This document shows positions 35,622 through 45,386 of a DNA stretch of 64,000 bases, piece by piece (positions within the stretch are counted from its first letter, which is position 1; every line of letters starts with the position of its first letter). The translations under genes were made by a program, and so were the position numbers. Below the pieces are notes generated by a model. It was not told the DNA's origin. It ran no database searches and saw only the letters and a list, made by a program, of their open reading frames with translations. Location: contig NZ_CP120717.1 of assembly GCF_032883915.1 (NCBI RefSeq), positions 6,154,501 to 6,218,500 on the forward strand, in the 5' to 3' direction. This DNA is from Endozoicomonas sp. 8E. GTDB lineage: Bacteria; Pseudomonadota; Gammaproteobacteria; Pseudomonadales; Endozoicomonadaceae.

Positions 35622-38000
35622 ATTATTAAACACCTTCTCTTTGCGGCACCGTTGTTGCTGCTACTGTGGCTTTCTGCCGCCTGCGAGGCCGATCCGTGGA
35701 AAGGACGCTTTACTGTTGAGCTTGAACTGAATGCAAGTTCAAAACAGCGCTTTTCCATAAAGTCTGACCGGCTAACACTGTCGGGAAACCCGCTAGACAC
35801 TACCGACACAAAAGGCTATCCAGGATCAGCTTCGTCAACCGATGACAAGCAACACAGACACGCCGGTTCGAACATCATTGAGTCGATCTCGTGGCGATGG
35901 TTTTACGCCACGAATCTGCTGATTGCTTTTGAGCTGATCCTGACCACTCAAGACGCTCCTCTGAGCTGCGCTCCTTATTCATCGCTACCTTTGGAAGCGA
36001 TTATAGCTGTCAGCTGGCTTTTAAAGAGCTTTTGGCATCCCGATTCACCGCTGTTTAAATCGATTGAACAACAGTCGGCACTTATGTTGACAGACGAGGA
36101 TCTCCGATTTGCAACCATCACCACGATGCTTGGCTCTGGACATAACCCACCCCCCTATCAGGCATCAGAATCATCCGGCCAACCGCCCCCTATAGCCAGT
36201 ACCCGGGCTACAGACTTTTTCACCAGCGTCTTTTACTCCGGCTCTGCCGATGGCAACGGAGGCTCTCAACAACACCAACACACGTTAGGTTTAAATTGTT
36301 TCGCCTCTCCCTGCAATGGCGTTTGTCAATTCCGACCACCATCCGATAGCAGCGATTCAGCTGAATGGCCGCTGAATTCTACAAAGAGTTCGATAGACAA
36401 CACAGTAACACCCCAACAAACATGTCCTCATCTGCCCCATGGACACTGCCTCAGTTGTATGCGCTATCTTGATCCTGCATGCGCATCAGCCTCCCAGGCA
36501 TACTCAACTTTGGCAGCATTGGATGAGCTTTTTGAACTTCAATTGCCATTCGATTCTGACCCACTATTTGATCGAGAGGCGTACGACTTTGATAGCAACC
36601 CGGCCAATAACTTCAACTCTATTGACTTACTAAATGCAGGAGCAGCCTATGGATCGGATGCTGTAGGAGCACTCAATGATGAAGAGCTGACGCTCAGGAA
36701 TTTGTCTTTCAAGGTTTATGAATCCCCGGCCACTAATGGGTCACTGGGTCTTCAGAGTCTTGCCGAAGATGCCAGATTTTCCTTGATACTTAACCAATCC
36801 CCTCCTCCGATGGGAATTTCAGAAACACAACAAACAACCCATGAATCATTCCAATTGAGTCAAAGCCAGGCTGATCATTCCCCGACAGCTACAGCATCAA
36901 CCCTTTCAGATCGCATAATCGTCAACGGGCAAACTACCTGTGACTTAATAGTGATCGGGAAGGATGGCCAGCAACGACTATGCGGAAAGGCCTATAAGCG
37001 TGCTCGAAGTCTGTCGGAACACAAAAGCAGAGAACATTCCGGAGAAAAAACCTGTAACGCAACAGTGATCGCAGAGGATGGTAAGCAACGGCGATGCGGA
37101 AAAGTCTGCAAGAGTTCTCGAGTCCTGTCATGTCACAAGAGCAGAATCCACCCCAGGCTACAAGTATGCGATATGAAGGTGGTCGGGAAGGATGGCCAGC
37201 CACAACTATGCGGGAAGGTTTCAACGAGTGCTGTAGCCATGTCATCTCACAAAAGCGAAGCCCACAGCGGGCAACAAACCTGTGATGTGATAATGATCGG
37301 AAAGGATAGCCAGCCGCATCCATGTGGGAGGATCTGTAAGAATGCTCAGTCTCTATCAACTCATAAAAACCAACATCATAGTGGGCAAAGGACCTGTCAT
37401 GTGACAGTAGTCGGGAAGAATGGACAGCTTCAGCCATGCGCAAAGATTTTTAAGAGTGCTCAATCTCTGGCAAGTCATAAATGCCAATATCATTCTGGGC
37501 AAAAGACCTGTAATGTGATAACGATCGGCGAGGATGGTCAGTCGCATCCATGTGGGAAGATCTGTAAGAATGCTCAGTCTCTATCGACTCATAAAAGCCA
37601 ATATCATAGCGGGCAAAGGACCTGTGACGTGACAATAGTCGGGGAGAATGGACAGCTTAAGCCATGCACAAAGATTTTTAGGAGTGCTCTAGCTCTATCG
37701 ACTCACAAAAGCCAATTTCATAGCGGGCAAAAGACCTGTGATGTGACAATAGTCGCGGAGAATGGCCGGCTGCAACCATGCGGGAAGGTCTGCAGGAATG
37801 CTCAGTCTCTGTCGAATCACAAAAGAAAAGAGCATACAGGGCAGCAAATCTGTGACTCAACCATAGACGTAGGGAACAGCCAGCCGCAACCACGCGCCAA
37901 TGGCTGCAGTAATGCTGAAGCCCTGTTGCAACATAAAAGAACACATCGAAAACGCAAGCACGCTGCTGAGGAGCAGGAAGATGATCTTAGCCGCTACTAA
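35622..38000 (+). CDS. L18: exported long-finger C2H2 protein, 8 intact + 1 degenerate finger, with two-finger duplication
   Basis: About 792 aa. The leader hairpin is degraded: C-A-G-A-G-A-C-A precedes ATT ATT AAA, and only CTCTG/CAGAG can pair. The signal peptide ends C-E-A before D-P-W-K-G. N-C-F-A-S-P-C-N-G-V-C is followed by C-P-H-L-P-H-G-H-C-L-S-C. Nine fingers start at about residue 435. Fingers 4-5 and 6-7 form a repeated pair (N-A-Q-S-L-S-T-H followed by K-I-F-K/R-S-A), so a 228-bp two-finger unit was duplicated. The ninth finger lost its second Cys (P-R-A-N-G-C). Tail: H-R-K-R-K-H-A-A-E-E-Q. The IS607-type element lies just after the stop. Confidence 0.86.
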   Translation: MIKHLLFAAPLLLLLWLSAACEADPWKGRFTVELELNASSKQRFSIKSDRLTLSGNPLDTTDTKGYPGSASSTDDKQHRHAGSNIIESISWRWFYATNLLIAFELILTTQDAPLSCAPYSSLPLEAIIAVSWLLKSFWHPDSPLFKSIEQQSALMLTDEDLRFATITTMLGSGHNPPPYQASESSGQPPPIASTRATDFFTSVFYSGSADGNGGSQQHQHTLGLNCFASPCNGVCQFRPPSDSSDSAEWPLNSTKSSIDNTVTPQQTCPHLPHGHCLSCMRYLDPACASASQAYSTLAALDELFELQLPFDSDPLFDREAYDFDSNPANNFNSIDLLNAGAAYGSDAVGALNDEELTLRNLSFKVYESPATNGSLGLQSLAEDARFSLILNQSPPPMGISETQQTTHESFQLSQSQADHSPTATASTLSDRIIVNGQTTCDLIVIGKDGQQRLCGKAYKRARSLSEHKSREHSGEKTCNATVIAEDGKQRRCGKVCKSSRVLSCHKSRIHPRLQVCDMKVVGKDGQPQLCGKVSTSAVAMSSHKSEAHSGQQTCDVIMIGKDSQPHPCGRICKNAQSLSTHKNQHHSGQRTCHVTVVGKNGQLQPCAKIFKSAQSLASHKCQYHSGQKTCNVITIGEDGQSHPCGKICKNAQSLSTHKSQYHSGQRTCDVTIVGENGQLKPCTKIFRSALALSTHKSQFHSGQKTCDVTIVAENGRLQPCGKVCRNAQSLSNHKRKEHTGQQICDSTIDVGNSQPQPRANGCSNAEALLQHKRTHRKRKHAAEEQEDDLSRY

Positions 38001-38008
38001 AAATCTAA

Positions 38009-38135
38009 CATAATCTGTAATTATGTAGACTTATCTACGCCTTCAACATGGATGCACGACGAACCGTGTCTAACTCCACTCTTGCGTAGGGTTTAGGGTC
38101 TGGGCGACCCCGTCGAGCTGCAACGTGTCTCGACC
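38009..38135 (-). ncRNA. Possible TnpB guide (omega/re) RNA region at the 3' end of tnpB
   Basis: TnpB nucleases of this family usually use an RNA from the tnpB 3' end and element end. Here two perfect stems follow tnpB: GTAGA/TCTAC (38025-38038) and CATAAT/ATTATG (38009-38025). Position and stems fit. No sequence family was matched, so this is a location-based suggestion only. Confidence 0.3.
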
Positions 38136-39212
38136 ATAATTATCAAGGTTCAAACTTGCACTGTAATCTCTGTCATGCAGGGTTTTACATTTTGGACACC
38201 GCCACTCACGATCAGACAGAGTGAGATTGTCATTTATGTAGTCGCAAGTGTGAACCGCACACTTTTTTGAACTTGGAAAGAACCGATCTGCAATCACAAC
38301 CTGGCATCCTCTCAGCTCTGCCTTGTATTCAACAAGTTCTCTCAGCTTACCGAAACCTGCGTCACTGATTGCTCTTGCCAGTTTGCGGTTTTTTACCATG
38401 CCTTTGACATTCAGATTTTCGAGGGTGATTATTTTGAATCTTGACGTCAGATAATCACTTACCTCATGTAGTACGGCTGATCGCTGGTTACTTATCCGGT
38501 AATGCAGTTTGGCAACCGCTCGCTTGGCTTTCACATAGCGGTTGCTTCCCTTTGTTTTGCGGCTTAACGCCCTCTGTTTACTGTTAAGGCGTTTCAGAGA
38601 GCCTTTCAGTTTCTGATTAGCAGCAAAGGTTTTGCCATTCGAGCAAATAGCTAAATCTTTGATGCCAAAATCAACGCCTACAGACTCATTGCTTTGTGCT
38701 TTTGGGTCGTAATCCTGAGTGTCTACCAAAATAGAAGCGAAATACTTTCCGGCTCGCTTACTGATCGTCACCTGACAGGGTGTTCCTGTGAATCTCAGCT
38801 CTTGGCGCATCTTGATGCGGGTTTTCAGTTTCTCAATGCGAAGTGTTCTGCCATCAACATCGAACTTGGGTTTTTCTCTGAGAGAAAAACTGTCGTGTAG
38901 TCCTCGCTTCTTGAATCTTGGATAACCTGCTTTTTCTCCTTTCTTCACCCGACGAAAGAAGTGAGTAAAGGCGTCATGAAGATCGTCGATTGTGTTCCTG
39001 GTGACACGTTGGCTGACTTCTGAATACCATGGAAACTCCAGCCTGAGTTCTTGGTATTTTTCATTCGCAGCCTTCTTTGACCATTTAACGCCTTCTTGAT
39101 TGAAATGGGCTAACAGTTGATTGAACGCATGACGACGAGAACCACAAGCCCTATCAAGATAATCGGCTTGTTGTTTTGTCGGTCTGAGTTCAATCTTGTG
39201 AGCTAACAACAT
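38070..39212 (-). CDS. tnpB: TnpB, RNA-guided nuclease-type transposon protein
   Basis: About 380 aa. I chose ATG 39212 (M-L-L-A-H-K-I-E-L-R-P-T), the usual TnpB beginning; the frame is open further upstream but reads through tnpA remains. RuvC-like residues are visible: D in G-V-D-F-G-I-K-D, E in T-L-E-N-L-N-V-K-G-M, and D in D-R-D-Y-S-A-S-L-N. The zinc ribbon has C-A-V-H-T-C ... W-R-C-P-K-C, so the first Cys pair is spaced X4 rather than the usual X2. TnpB proteins are programmable DNA nucleases that help the transposon persist. The gene has no link to the zinc-finger family and is the only intact foreign gene in the window. Activity is not established. Confidence 0.9.
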   Translation of the reverse strand: MLLAHKIELRPTKQQADYLDRACGSRRHAFNQLLAHFNQEGVKWSKKAANEKYQELRLEFPWYSEVSQRVTRNTIDDLHDAFTHFFRRVKKGEKAGYPRFKKRGLHDSFSLREKPKFDVDGRTLRIEKLKTRIKMRQELRFTGTPCQVTISKRAGKYFASILVDTQDYDPKAQSNESVGVDFGIKDLAICSNGKTFAANQKLKGSLKRLNSKQRALSRKTKGSNRYVKAKRAVAKLHYRISNQRSAVLHEVSDYLTSRFKIITLENLNVKGMVKNRKLARAISDAGFGKLRELVEYKAELRGCQVVIADRFFPSSKKCAVHTCDYINDNLTLSDREWRCPKCKTLHDRDYSASLNLDNYGRDTLQLDGVAQTLNPTQEWS

Positions 39213-39223
39213 CTCGCAAAGTC

Positions 39224-39508
39224 TCAAGCATTTTTTCGTATAACCTGAGTTCGCCAACCTTCTATAGAACAGTAGGCTTCCAGTAACTCTTGCTGCCTGT
39301 CTAAGTCTGGCTTTTGGTCGTGACCGGATACTCTGCAATAGCAAAGCGTAGGCGCAGCTTCGTTACTGTAGCCCATCAATTCAGACACGTCGTAGTAACG
39401 AGCTCCGCCTTTGGTCTTTCTGGCAGGAAGCAGCTCACCTGTATTTTCCGATTTCCGTAGTGTTATTGGGTCTGTACCAAGTAAACGAGCTGCCTCACCT
39501 ATCTTCAC
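39224..39508 (-). pseudogene. tnpA: Truncated IS607-type serine recombinase TnpA
   Basis: 94 residues. It begins with a MerR-like helix-turn-helix (M-K-I-G-E-A-A-R-L-L-G-T-D, then G-G-A-R-Y-Y) and enters the resolvase domain at L-C-Y-C-R-V-S-G-H-D-Q-K-P-D-L-D-R-Q, where the Ser is the expected nucleophile. It then stops after V-I-R-K-N-A. Full-length relatives are around 200 residues, so most of the catalytic domain is missing. The remaining sequence joins almost directly to tnpB, suggesting an internal deletion. The element probably cannot move by its own recombinase. Confidence 0.85.
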
Positions 39509-39683
39509 TAATCACTTATCCCTGCTTGAGACTTTATAAGATAGCTTTAGATTATAATAGATTTCTTCGAACTGTTTTTAACCCTTAAAAAGATTAAGTA
39601 AATAAGTAACTATCTGACCTGACCTCCGTTCTTTCGTAAGGTGATCTATCCTTCTTCCCTGTGAACCAGACTTCAGGGATAGA

Positions 39684-41139
39684 ATTATCAAACATACTCT
39701 CTCTTTGGTACTGCTTCTGTCGTTTTCTGTCGTCTGTCAGGCCAAAACCTGGACAGGACGTTTCACTATTGGGATTGAACAGAATGCGGGTTCTCCAAAA
39801 CAGAGCTTTTTTTATAGAGCGTAGCCGACATACACTGCCGCCCCACTCAAACATTGCCGACACAAACAGTTATACAGGATCAGATTCGCCATCGGATAGA
39901 AAACGACACAGACATGGCTGTTCGTCTATCATTGAGTCGATTTCGTGGCAATGGCTTTACGCCACGAACCTGCTGGTTGCTTTCGAACTCATCCTGACCA
40001 ACCAAGACGCCTCCTATGGCTCCAACCCTTATTCATGGCTACCTCTGGAAACGGTTGTCGCTGTCAGCTGTCTTTTAAAAAGCTTTTGGAATCTCTACTC
40101 ACCGCTGTTTAATCCTATAGAGCAACGGACATTACTAATGTTGACACAAGACCACCGGTTTGCGACTGTCACTACGATGTTTGGCTCTGGGCATAACCCA
40201 CGACAATGTCAGCCATTAGAATCATCCGGCCAGCCCCCCCTGAAACCAGCACCGGCCCTGCAGATTTTTCACCAGCCTCGTTTATTCTGGCTCTGGGGAC
40301 GGTGAGAGAGATCGTCAACAACACTCACACACTTTGGGTTTAATTGTTTCGTCTATCCCTGTCATGAAGTTTGTCAATTACGACCATCATCCAATAACAG
40401 TGGTTTCGCTGAACTGTCGCTGAATTACGTAAAAAATTCGACAGGTCATACTGAAGCAACACCCGAACAAAGCTCATGCCTCCATCTCGTCGATGAACGC
40501 GGCATTAGTTGCTTAGGTTGTTTTGAGCCTGAACACAATCCACATTACCAACCAAAATGGCCTTTCGGAACAGTGTCCAATTTTTCTGACATTGAATTCC
40601 CATTCAATTCTGACCCACTATTTGATCAGCAGGCGCATGACATTGATAGCAACCTGAACAATAGCTTCAACTCAATAGACTCAATGAATGCTTTGGCAGC
40701 CCACACAATGAATGCTACAGGGCCAATCAAAGATGAAGAACCATCGCTCAGAAACTTGCCTTTCACCGCTAATACATTTTCGGTCATTAATGGGTCACTC
40801 AATCCACACAGTCTTCCCGAACAAGCCCGCTTTTCCTTTACACTTACCCGCTTCCCTCCTCCTATGGGAACTTCAGGAACACAACCAACCTGTGATGCAA
40901 CCATGATCGCCAGCAGCGACGATGCGGGGCAATCTCCAAAAATGCTAAAGCCCTTTCGCAACACAAAAGCAGAGTCCACAGCGGGAAAAAAACCTGTGAC
41001 GCAACACTGACCGGGGAGGATGGCCGGCAACGACAATGCGGAAATATCTGCAAGAATGCCAGAGGCCCGATGAAGCACAAAAAAAGGCATCTGAAACTCA
41101 AGCTTGTTGATATCGGCAAGGACGGTGACGGCCCTTGAT
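39684..41139 (+). pseudogene. L19: multiply frameshifted long-finger family pseudogene
   Basis: The leader is intact (CTATCCTT ... AGGGATAG, ATT ATC AAA). The signal peptide reads through to C-Q-A before K-T-W-T-G. A seven-T run at about 39808 (six in L20) shifts the frame into a stop. The next frame runs to 40305, where further indels occur, including T-T-T-A-A-T-T-G for T-T-T-A-A-A-T-T-G near 40340. A third open piece runs 40573-41010 through the acidic linker into finger remnants. Only about two finger remnants remain, with a frame change between them. It ends at 41139 like L20 (D-G-D-G-P). Not likely functional. Confidence 0.88.
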
Positions 41140-41252
41140 CTGATGTCGTCCTTAGATGAGGTTTTAACCAGTGCAGCTTTTTTTTTAATAGAAGGTCTTT
41201 AGCAGGAAAGCACTCTTGTTTTCTTGATCTATCCTTCCTCTCTTTAACCAGA

Positions 41253-43082
41253 ATGCAGTATAGAATTATTAAACATTCACTCTCCGCGGCACCGCTGTTG
41301 CTGCTAATGTGGCTTTCTATAGTCTGTCAGGCCAAAACGTGGGCAGAACTTTTTACTGTTGATATTAAACAGAATGCTGGTTCTCAAAAACAGAGCTTTT
41401 TTATAAATCGTCGCCGCCATACACTGCCGTGCACTTCCTCAGACACTGCCGAGACAGAAGACTACACAGGATCAGCTTCAATACCGGATGACAAACGACA
41501 CAGATTTGGCGGTTCGACCATTAGTGAGTCGATGTCGCAGCAATGGCTTTACGCCACGAACCTGCTGGTTGCCTATGAACTGATCCTGACAACCCGGAAC
41601 GTCCCTCTACGCTCCGCCCCTTGTTCATGGCTACCTTTAGAAGCGGTTGTCACTGTCAGCTGGCTTTTAAAAAGCTTTTGGAATCATGATTCACAGTTGT
41701 TTAAACCAATTGAACTACAGGCGACATCTATTTTGACACAGGGAGATCAACTGTTTGCGACCATCACTATGATGCTTGGCTCTGAACATAATCCCCGCCA
41801 AAACCAGCCAGCTGAATCATCGGGGCAGCATACCCCACAGGCCACCAGCCAGCCTACAGGCTATTTTACTCATCTCCAGTATTCTGAATCTGGCGACGGT
41901 AACGGAGATCCACAACAACACTCACACACTTTGGGTTTAAATTGTTTCATCTATCCCTGTCGTGGCGTTTGTGAATTCCGGCCATCATCCGATAGCAGTG
42001 ATCCTGCTGAATGGCCGTCGAATTCTATAGAAAATTGGCCAGCTCACACAAAAACAACACCCGAACAAAACTCATGCCCCCATTTGGCTGACGGACGCTG
42101 CTTTAGTTGCATAGGTCATCTTGATCCTTTAAATGCTGCAGATTCTCAACCAATCTCGCCTGTCGGAACATTGGATGATCTTTCTGACATTGAATTTACA
42201 TTCAATTCTGGCCCACTATTTGATCAGCAGGCGTATGACTTTGATAACGACCCAATCAAAAGCTTCAGCTTTTTAGACTTGGTGAATTCAGGTGTGGCCT
42301 TTAAAACGAATACTAACAGGCTACTCAATGATGAAGTGCTATCGCAAAGAAGTTTATCGTCCAACGCGCTTGAGTTTCCGGTCATTAATGAGTCACTCGA
42401 TCTACACGGTCTTTCTCAAGAAGCAGGGGGCTCCCTGAAATTCACCCAATTGCCTCCTCCAATGGGAACTTCAGAAACACAACCAAACACCACTGAATCG
42501 TCACAATTGAGTCAAAGCACAGCTCTTCATTCCCAAACAGATGCCGCACAAGCTTTTTCGAATCACAAAAGCAGAGTCCTCACCGGGCAAAAAACCTGTA
42601 ACGTGACCGTGACGGGAGAGGATGGCCAGCCAAGGCCATGCGGGAAGATCTGCAAGCATGCTCGATCCCTGACGGATCACAAAAGAAAAACACATGGCGA
42701 GCAACAAACCTGTGACGTGATCGTGGTCGGGGCGGATGGCAAGCAACGACCATGCAATCGAATCTGCAGAAATGCTCGAGCTGTCTGGGATCACAAAAGA
42801 AGAAGCCATAGCAGGCAACAAACCTGTGACGTGATCCTGATCGGTGCTGATGGCCAGCAACAGCCATGCAATAAGATTTGCAAAAATATTCAAGCCTTGT
42901 CGGATCACAAAAGAAGAAAACATAGAAAGCAAAAAGCCTGTAGCGCAAGCCTGGTCGGGGAGGTTAGCCCGCAGAGTTCCTGCGAGATAGTCTGCAAGAA
43001 TGCCAAATCTCTGGAGAAACACATAAGAAAGCATCTAAAACGCAAACATGTTGATGTCGATCGGGACGACGACGGCCCTTGA
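41253..43082 (+). CDS. L20: exported long-finger C2H2 protein, 4 fingers, ATG start
   Basis: About 609 aa, with the fewest fingers of the intact members. A one-base loss in the leader (CAGTATAG for CAAGGATAG) removes the Shine-Dalgarno and most of the stem but brings ATG 41253 into frame. It gives M-Q-Y-R-I-I-K-H-S before the Leu-rich core and C-Q-A. N-C-F-I-Y-P-C-R-G-V-C and C-P-H-L-A-D-G-R-C-F-S-C are intact. A finger-like start without Cys (A-F-S-N-H-K-S-R) precedes four fingers from about residue 445. The last finger has the variant C-E-I-V-C and ends H-L-K-R-K-H-V-D-V-D-R-D-D, shared with L22. Confidence 0.86.
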   Translation: MQYRIIKHSLSAAPLLLLMWLSIVCQAKTWAELFTVDIKQNAGSQKQSFFINRRRHTLPCTSSDTAETEDYTGSASIPDDKRHRFGGSTISESMSQQWLYATNLLVAYELILTTRNVPLRSAPCSWLPLEAVVTVSWLLKSFWNHDSQLFKPIELQATSILTQGDQLFATITMMLGSEHNPRQNQPAESSGQHTPQATSQPTGYFTHLQYSESGDGNGDPQQHSHTLGLNCFIYPCRGVCEFRPSSDSSDPAEWPSNSIENWPAHTKTTPEQNSCPHLADGRCFSCIGHLDPLNAADSQPISPVGTLDDLSDIEFTFNSGPLFDQQAYDFDNDPIKSFSFLDLVNSGVAFKTNTNRLLNDEVLSQRSLSSNALEFPVINESLDLHGLSQEAGGSLKFTQLPPPMGTSETQPNTTESSQLSQSTALHSQTDAAQAFSNHKSRVLTGQKTCNVTVTGEDGQPRPCGKICKHARSLTDHKRKTHGEQQTCDVIVVGADGKQRPCNRICRNARAVWDHKRRSHSRQQTCDVILIGADGQQQPCNKICKNIQALSDHKRRKHRKQKACSASLVGEVSPQSSCEIVCKNAKSLEKHIRKHLKRKHVDVDRDDDGP

Positions 43083-43119
43083 AAAAGCTTTGACAGGAAA
43101 GCGCACTTATTTTCTTGAT

Positions 43120-43159
43120 CTATTCTTCCTATCTGTAGTCAGAATGCAAGAATAGAATT
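43120..43159 (+). promoter_or_regulatory. Leader hairpin of L21 with compensatory base changes
   Basis: CTATTCTT (43120-43127) pairs perfectly with AAGAATAG (43148-43155). Relative to the usual leader, C-to-T in the 5' arm is matched by G-to-A in the 3' arm. The pair TCTG/CAGA is kept inside the loop. ATT start at 43157; Shine-Dalgarno reduced to AAGA. Confidence 0.6.
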
Positions 43160-45307
43160 ATTAAACACTCACTCTTTGCGGCACCTCTGTTGCTTCTACT
43201 GTCGCTGTCTGTCGCCTGTCAGTCTAAACCGTGGACAGGGCGTTGCGCTGCTGAGTTTGAGCAGAAAGCAGTTTCTCCAAAACAGAGCTTTTCTATAAAG
43301 CCTGGCCGACATACACTGCCGGGCAGCATGTCAGACATTACCGACACAAAAAGCCATTCAGCATCAACTTTTTTGCCGGATGACAAACGACAAAGGCGTA
43401 CCTGTACGACTATTATTGAATCGATTTCATGGCAATGGCTTTGCGCCACGAACCTGCTGATTGCTTATGAACTGATCCTGACCAGCCGGGACGTCCCACT
43501 GTGCTCTCTCCGTTATTCATGGCTACCTTTAGAAGCGGTTGTCACTGTCGGATGGCTTTTAAAAAGCTTTTGGAATCCCGACTCACTACTGTTTAAAAAG
43601 AGTGAACAGCAGTCGGCATCTGCGTTGACAGGCGGAAAACACCGGTTTGCAACCATCACCATGATGTTTTGCTCCGGATATGACCCACAACATTACCAGC
43701 CATCTGAACCACCGGGACAGTACGCCCCACAGGCCACCATCCAGCCTTCAGGCAATTTGACTCATCAGCTGTATTCCGACTCTGGCGACGGAGGCGGAGA
43801 CGGAGACGGAAACCCTCAACAACACTCACACACTTTAGGTTTAAATTGTTTCGTCTATCCCTGCCGTGGCGCTTGTCAATTCCGACCATCATCCGATAGC
43901 GGCAGCTCCGCTGAACGGCCACTGAATTCCGCAGAAAGTTCAATAGGTGACATTGAAGCAATATCCGAACAATACTCAAGCCCCCATTTAGCTGATGGAG
44001 ACTACCTCAGTTGGATAGGTCATTTTGATCCTGTAAACACTTCACATTGCCAACCAGACTGGTCTTTCGAAACATTGGTCAATCTTTCTGACACCGAATC
44101 CCCATTCGAGTCTGGCTCACCATTTGATCAACAGGCTTATGACATTGACAACAAACCAGCTAATAGCTTTAACTCGATAGATCTATTGAATGAAGGAGCA
44201 TTCTATAGAAGGGACGCTGTCGGGCCGCTCAATGATGAAGAGCCATCGCTCAGGAATTTGTCTTCCACTACTGATGAATTTCCGGTTATCAATGGGTCAT
44301 TCGATCTATCTGGCCTTGCTGAAGATGCCAAGCCTTCCTGTACGCAAACCCACTTCCCTCCACCATTGGAAACTTCAGAAACACAGCCAACTACCTCTGA
44401 ATCATCCCAATTGAGTCAGAGCCCACTACATCTTTCCCGGACGGGCGCAACACACGCTCTTTCGGATCACAAAAGCAAAGTCCACACTGGACAAATAACC
44501 TGTGACTTCTTAGTGAACGAGATGAATGCCCAACCACAACTATGCAGGAAGGTCTTTAAGAGTGCTCGATCTCTGTCGACTCACAGAGGCAAATATCACA
44601 CAGGGCAAAAAACCTGTGACTTGACCGTGATCGGGAAGGATGGCGTGCAGTGGCCATGCGGAAAGGTCTGCAAGAATGCTCCGTCTCTGTCAAGACACAA
44701 AAGAGGACACCACACCGGGCAGAGAACCTGTGTTGCCGTAGTGGTTGGCGAGAATGGCCAGCCACGGCCATGCGGGACTGTCTGCAAGAATGCTCAATCT
44801 CTGTCGACTCACAAAAGCAGCTACCACTCCGGGCAAAAGACCTGTAACGCGATCCTGGTCGGAGAGAATGGCCAGCCGCAGCCATGCGGGATAGTCTTTA
44901 AAAATGCCCAGGCCCTGTTCGATCACAAAAAAAGAGACCATAGCAAGCAACAAACCTGTAAAGTAAACGTGGTCGGGGAGGATGGCCAGCTGCGGCCATG
45001 CGGGATAGTCTTAAAAAATGCCCAGGCCCGAGTGGATCACAAAGGAAGAAAGCACAGCACGCAAAAAACCTGTGACGCGCCCATGATCGGTGAAGATGGT
45101 CAGCAACGGCCATGCGGAAGGGTCTGCAAGAGTTCCAGAGCCCTGATGGATCACAAAAGAAGCATCCACAGTGGACAAAGAACCTGTGCCGTCACCGTGG
45201 TCAAGGAGGATGGTCAGCAGCAGCCATGCGGAGAGGTCTGCAAGAATGCCAAAGTCCTGGCAGATCACAAAAGAAAGCATAAAAAACGCAAGCCTGCTGC
45301 AGAGTAA
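43157..45307 (+). CDS. L21: exported long-finger C2H2 protein, 7 fingers
   Basis: About 716 aa. The signal peptide ends C-Q-S before K-P-W-T-G-R-C. The Asp/Gly-rich segment before the Cys motif is expanded (S-G-D-G-G-G-D-G-D-G-N) through short GGAGAC repeats. N-C-F-V-Y-P-C-R-G-A-C is intact, but the second Cys cluster is lost (S-P-H-L-A-D-G-D-Y-L-S-W). Seven fingers begin at about residue 445. Finger 5 has L instead of the core Cys/Phe and A-R-V-D-H in the helix. The end is H-K-K-R-K-P-A-A-E with no acidic tail. The N-terminal region is close to that of L22, with S-E-Q-Q-S-A-S-A-L-T in both. Confidence 0.86.
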   Translation: MIKHSLFAAPLLLLLSLSVACQSKPWTGRCAAEFEQKAVSPKQSFSIKPGRHTLPGSMSDITDTKSHSASTFLPDDKRQRRTCTTIIESISWQWLCATNLLIAYELILTSRDVPLCSLRYSWLPLEAVVTVGWLLKSFWNPDSLLFKKSEQQSASALTGGKHRFATITMMFCSGYDPQHYQPSEPPGQYAPQATIQPSGNLTHQLYSDSGDGGGDGDGNPQQHSHTLGLNCFVYPCRGACQFRPSSDSGSSAERPLNSAESSIGDIEAISEQYSSPHLADGDYLSWIGHFDPVNTSHCQPDWSFETLVNLSDTESPFESGSPFDQQAYDIDNKPANSFNSIDLLNEGAFYRRDAVGPLNDEEPSLRNLSSTTDEFPVINGSFDLSGLAEDAKPSCTQTHFPPPLETSETQPTTSESSQLSQSPLHLSRTGATHALSDHKSKVHTGQITCDFLVNEMNAQPQLCRKVFKSARSLSTHRGKYHTGQKTCDLTVIGKDGVQWPCGKVCKNAPSLSRHKRGHHTGQRTCVAVVVGENGQPRPCGTVCKNAQSLSTHKSSYHSGQKTCNAILVGENGQPQPCGIVFKNAQALFDHKKRDHSKQQTCKVNVVGEDGQLRPCGIVLKNAQARVDHKGRKHSTQKTCDAPMIGEDGQQRPCGRVCKSSRALMDHKRSIHSGQRTCAVTVVKEDGQQQPCGEVCKNAKVLADHKRKHKKRKPAAE

Positions 45308-45386
45308 GATAACGAAGACCTCAGCCCTGAAGAAGTTTAAAAAAAATAAGAAACGATCTGATCTGACCTCCGCTCTAGTGAAGGTG

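Larger units (their letters stand above)
38004..39590 (-). mobile_element. IS607-type element (tnpB intact, tnpA truncated)
   Basis: Contains a shortened serine-recombinase gene and a tnpB, both on the - strand, between L18 and pseudogene L19. Flanking DNA on the L19 side (AAGATTAAGTAAATAAG ... CTGACCTCCG) resembles the spacer after L21, so the edge is near 39590. The other edge is close to the L18 stop. No target duplication was found, as expected for IS607. Boundaries are approximate. Confidence 0.7.
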
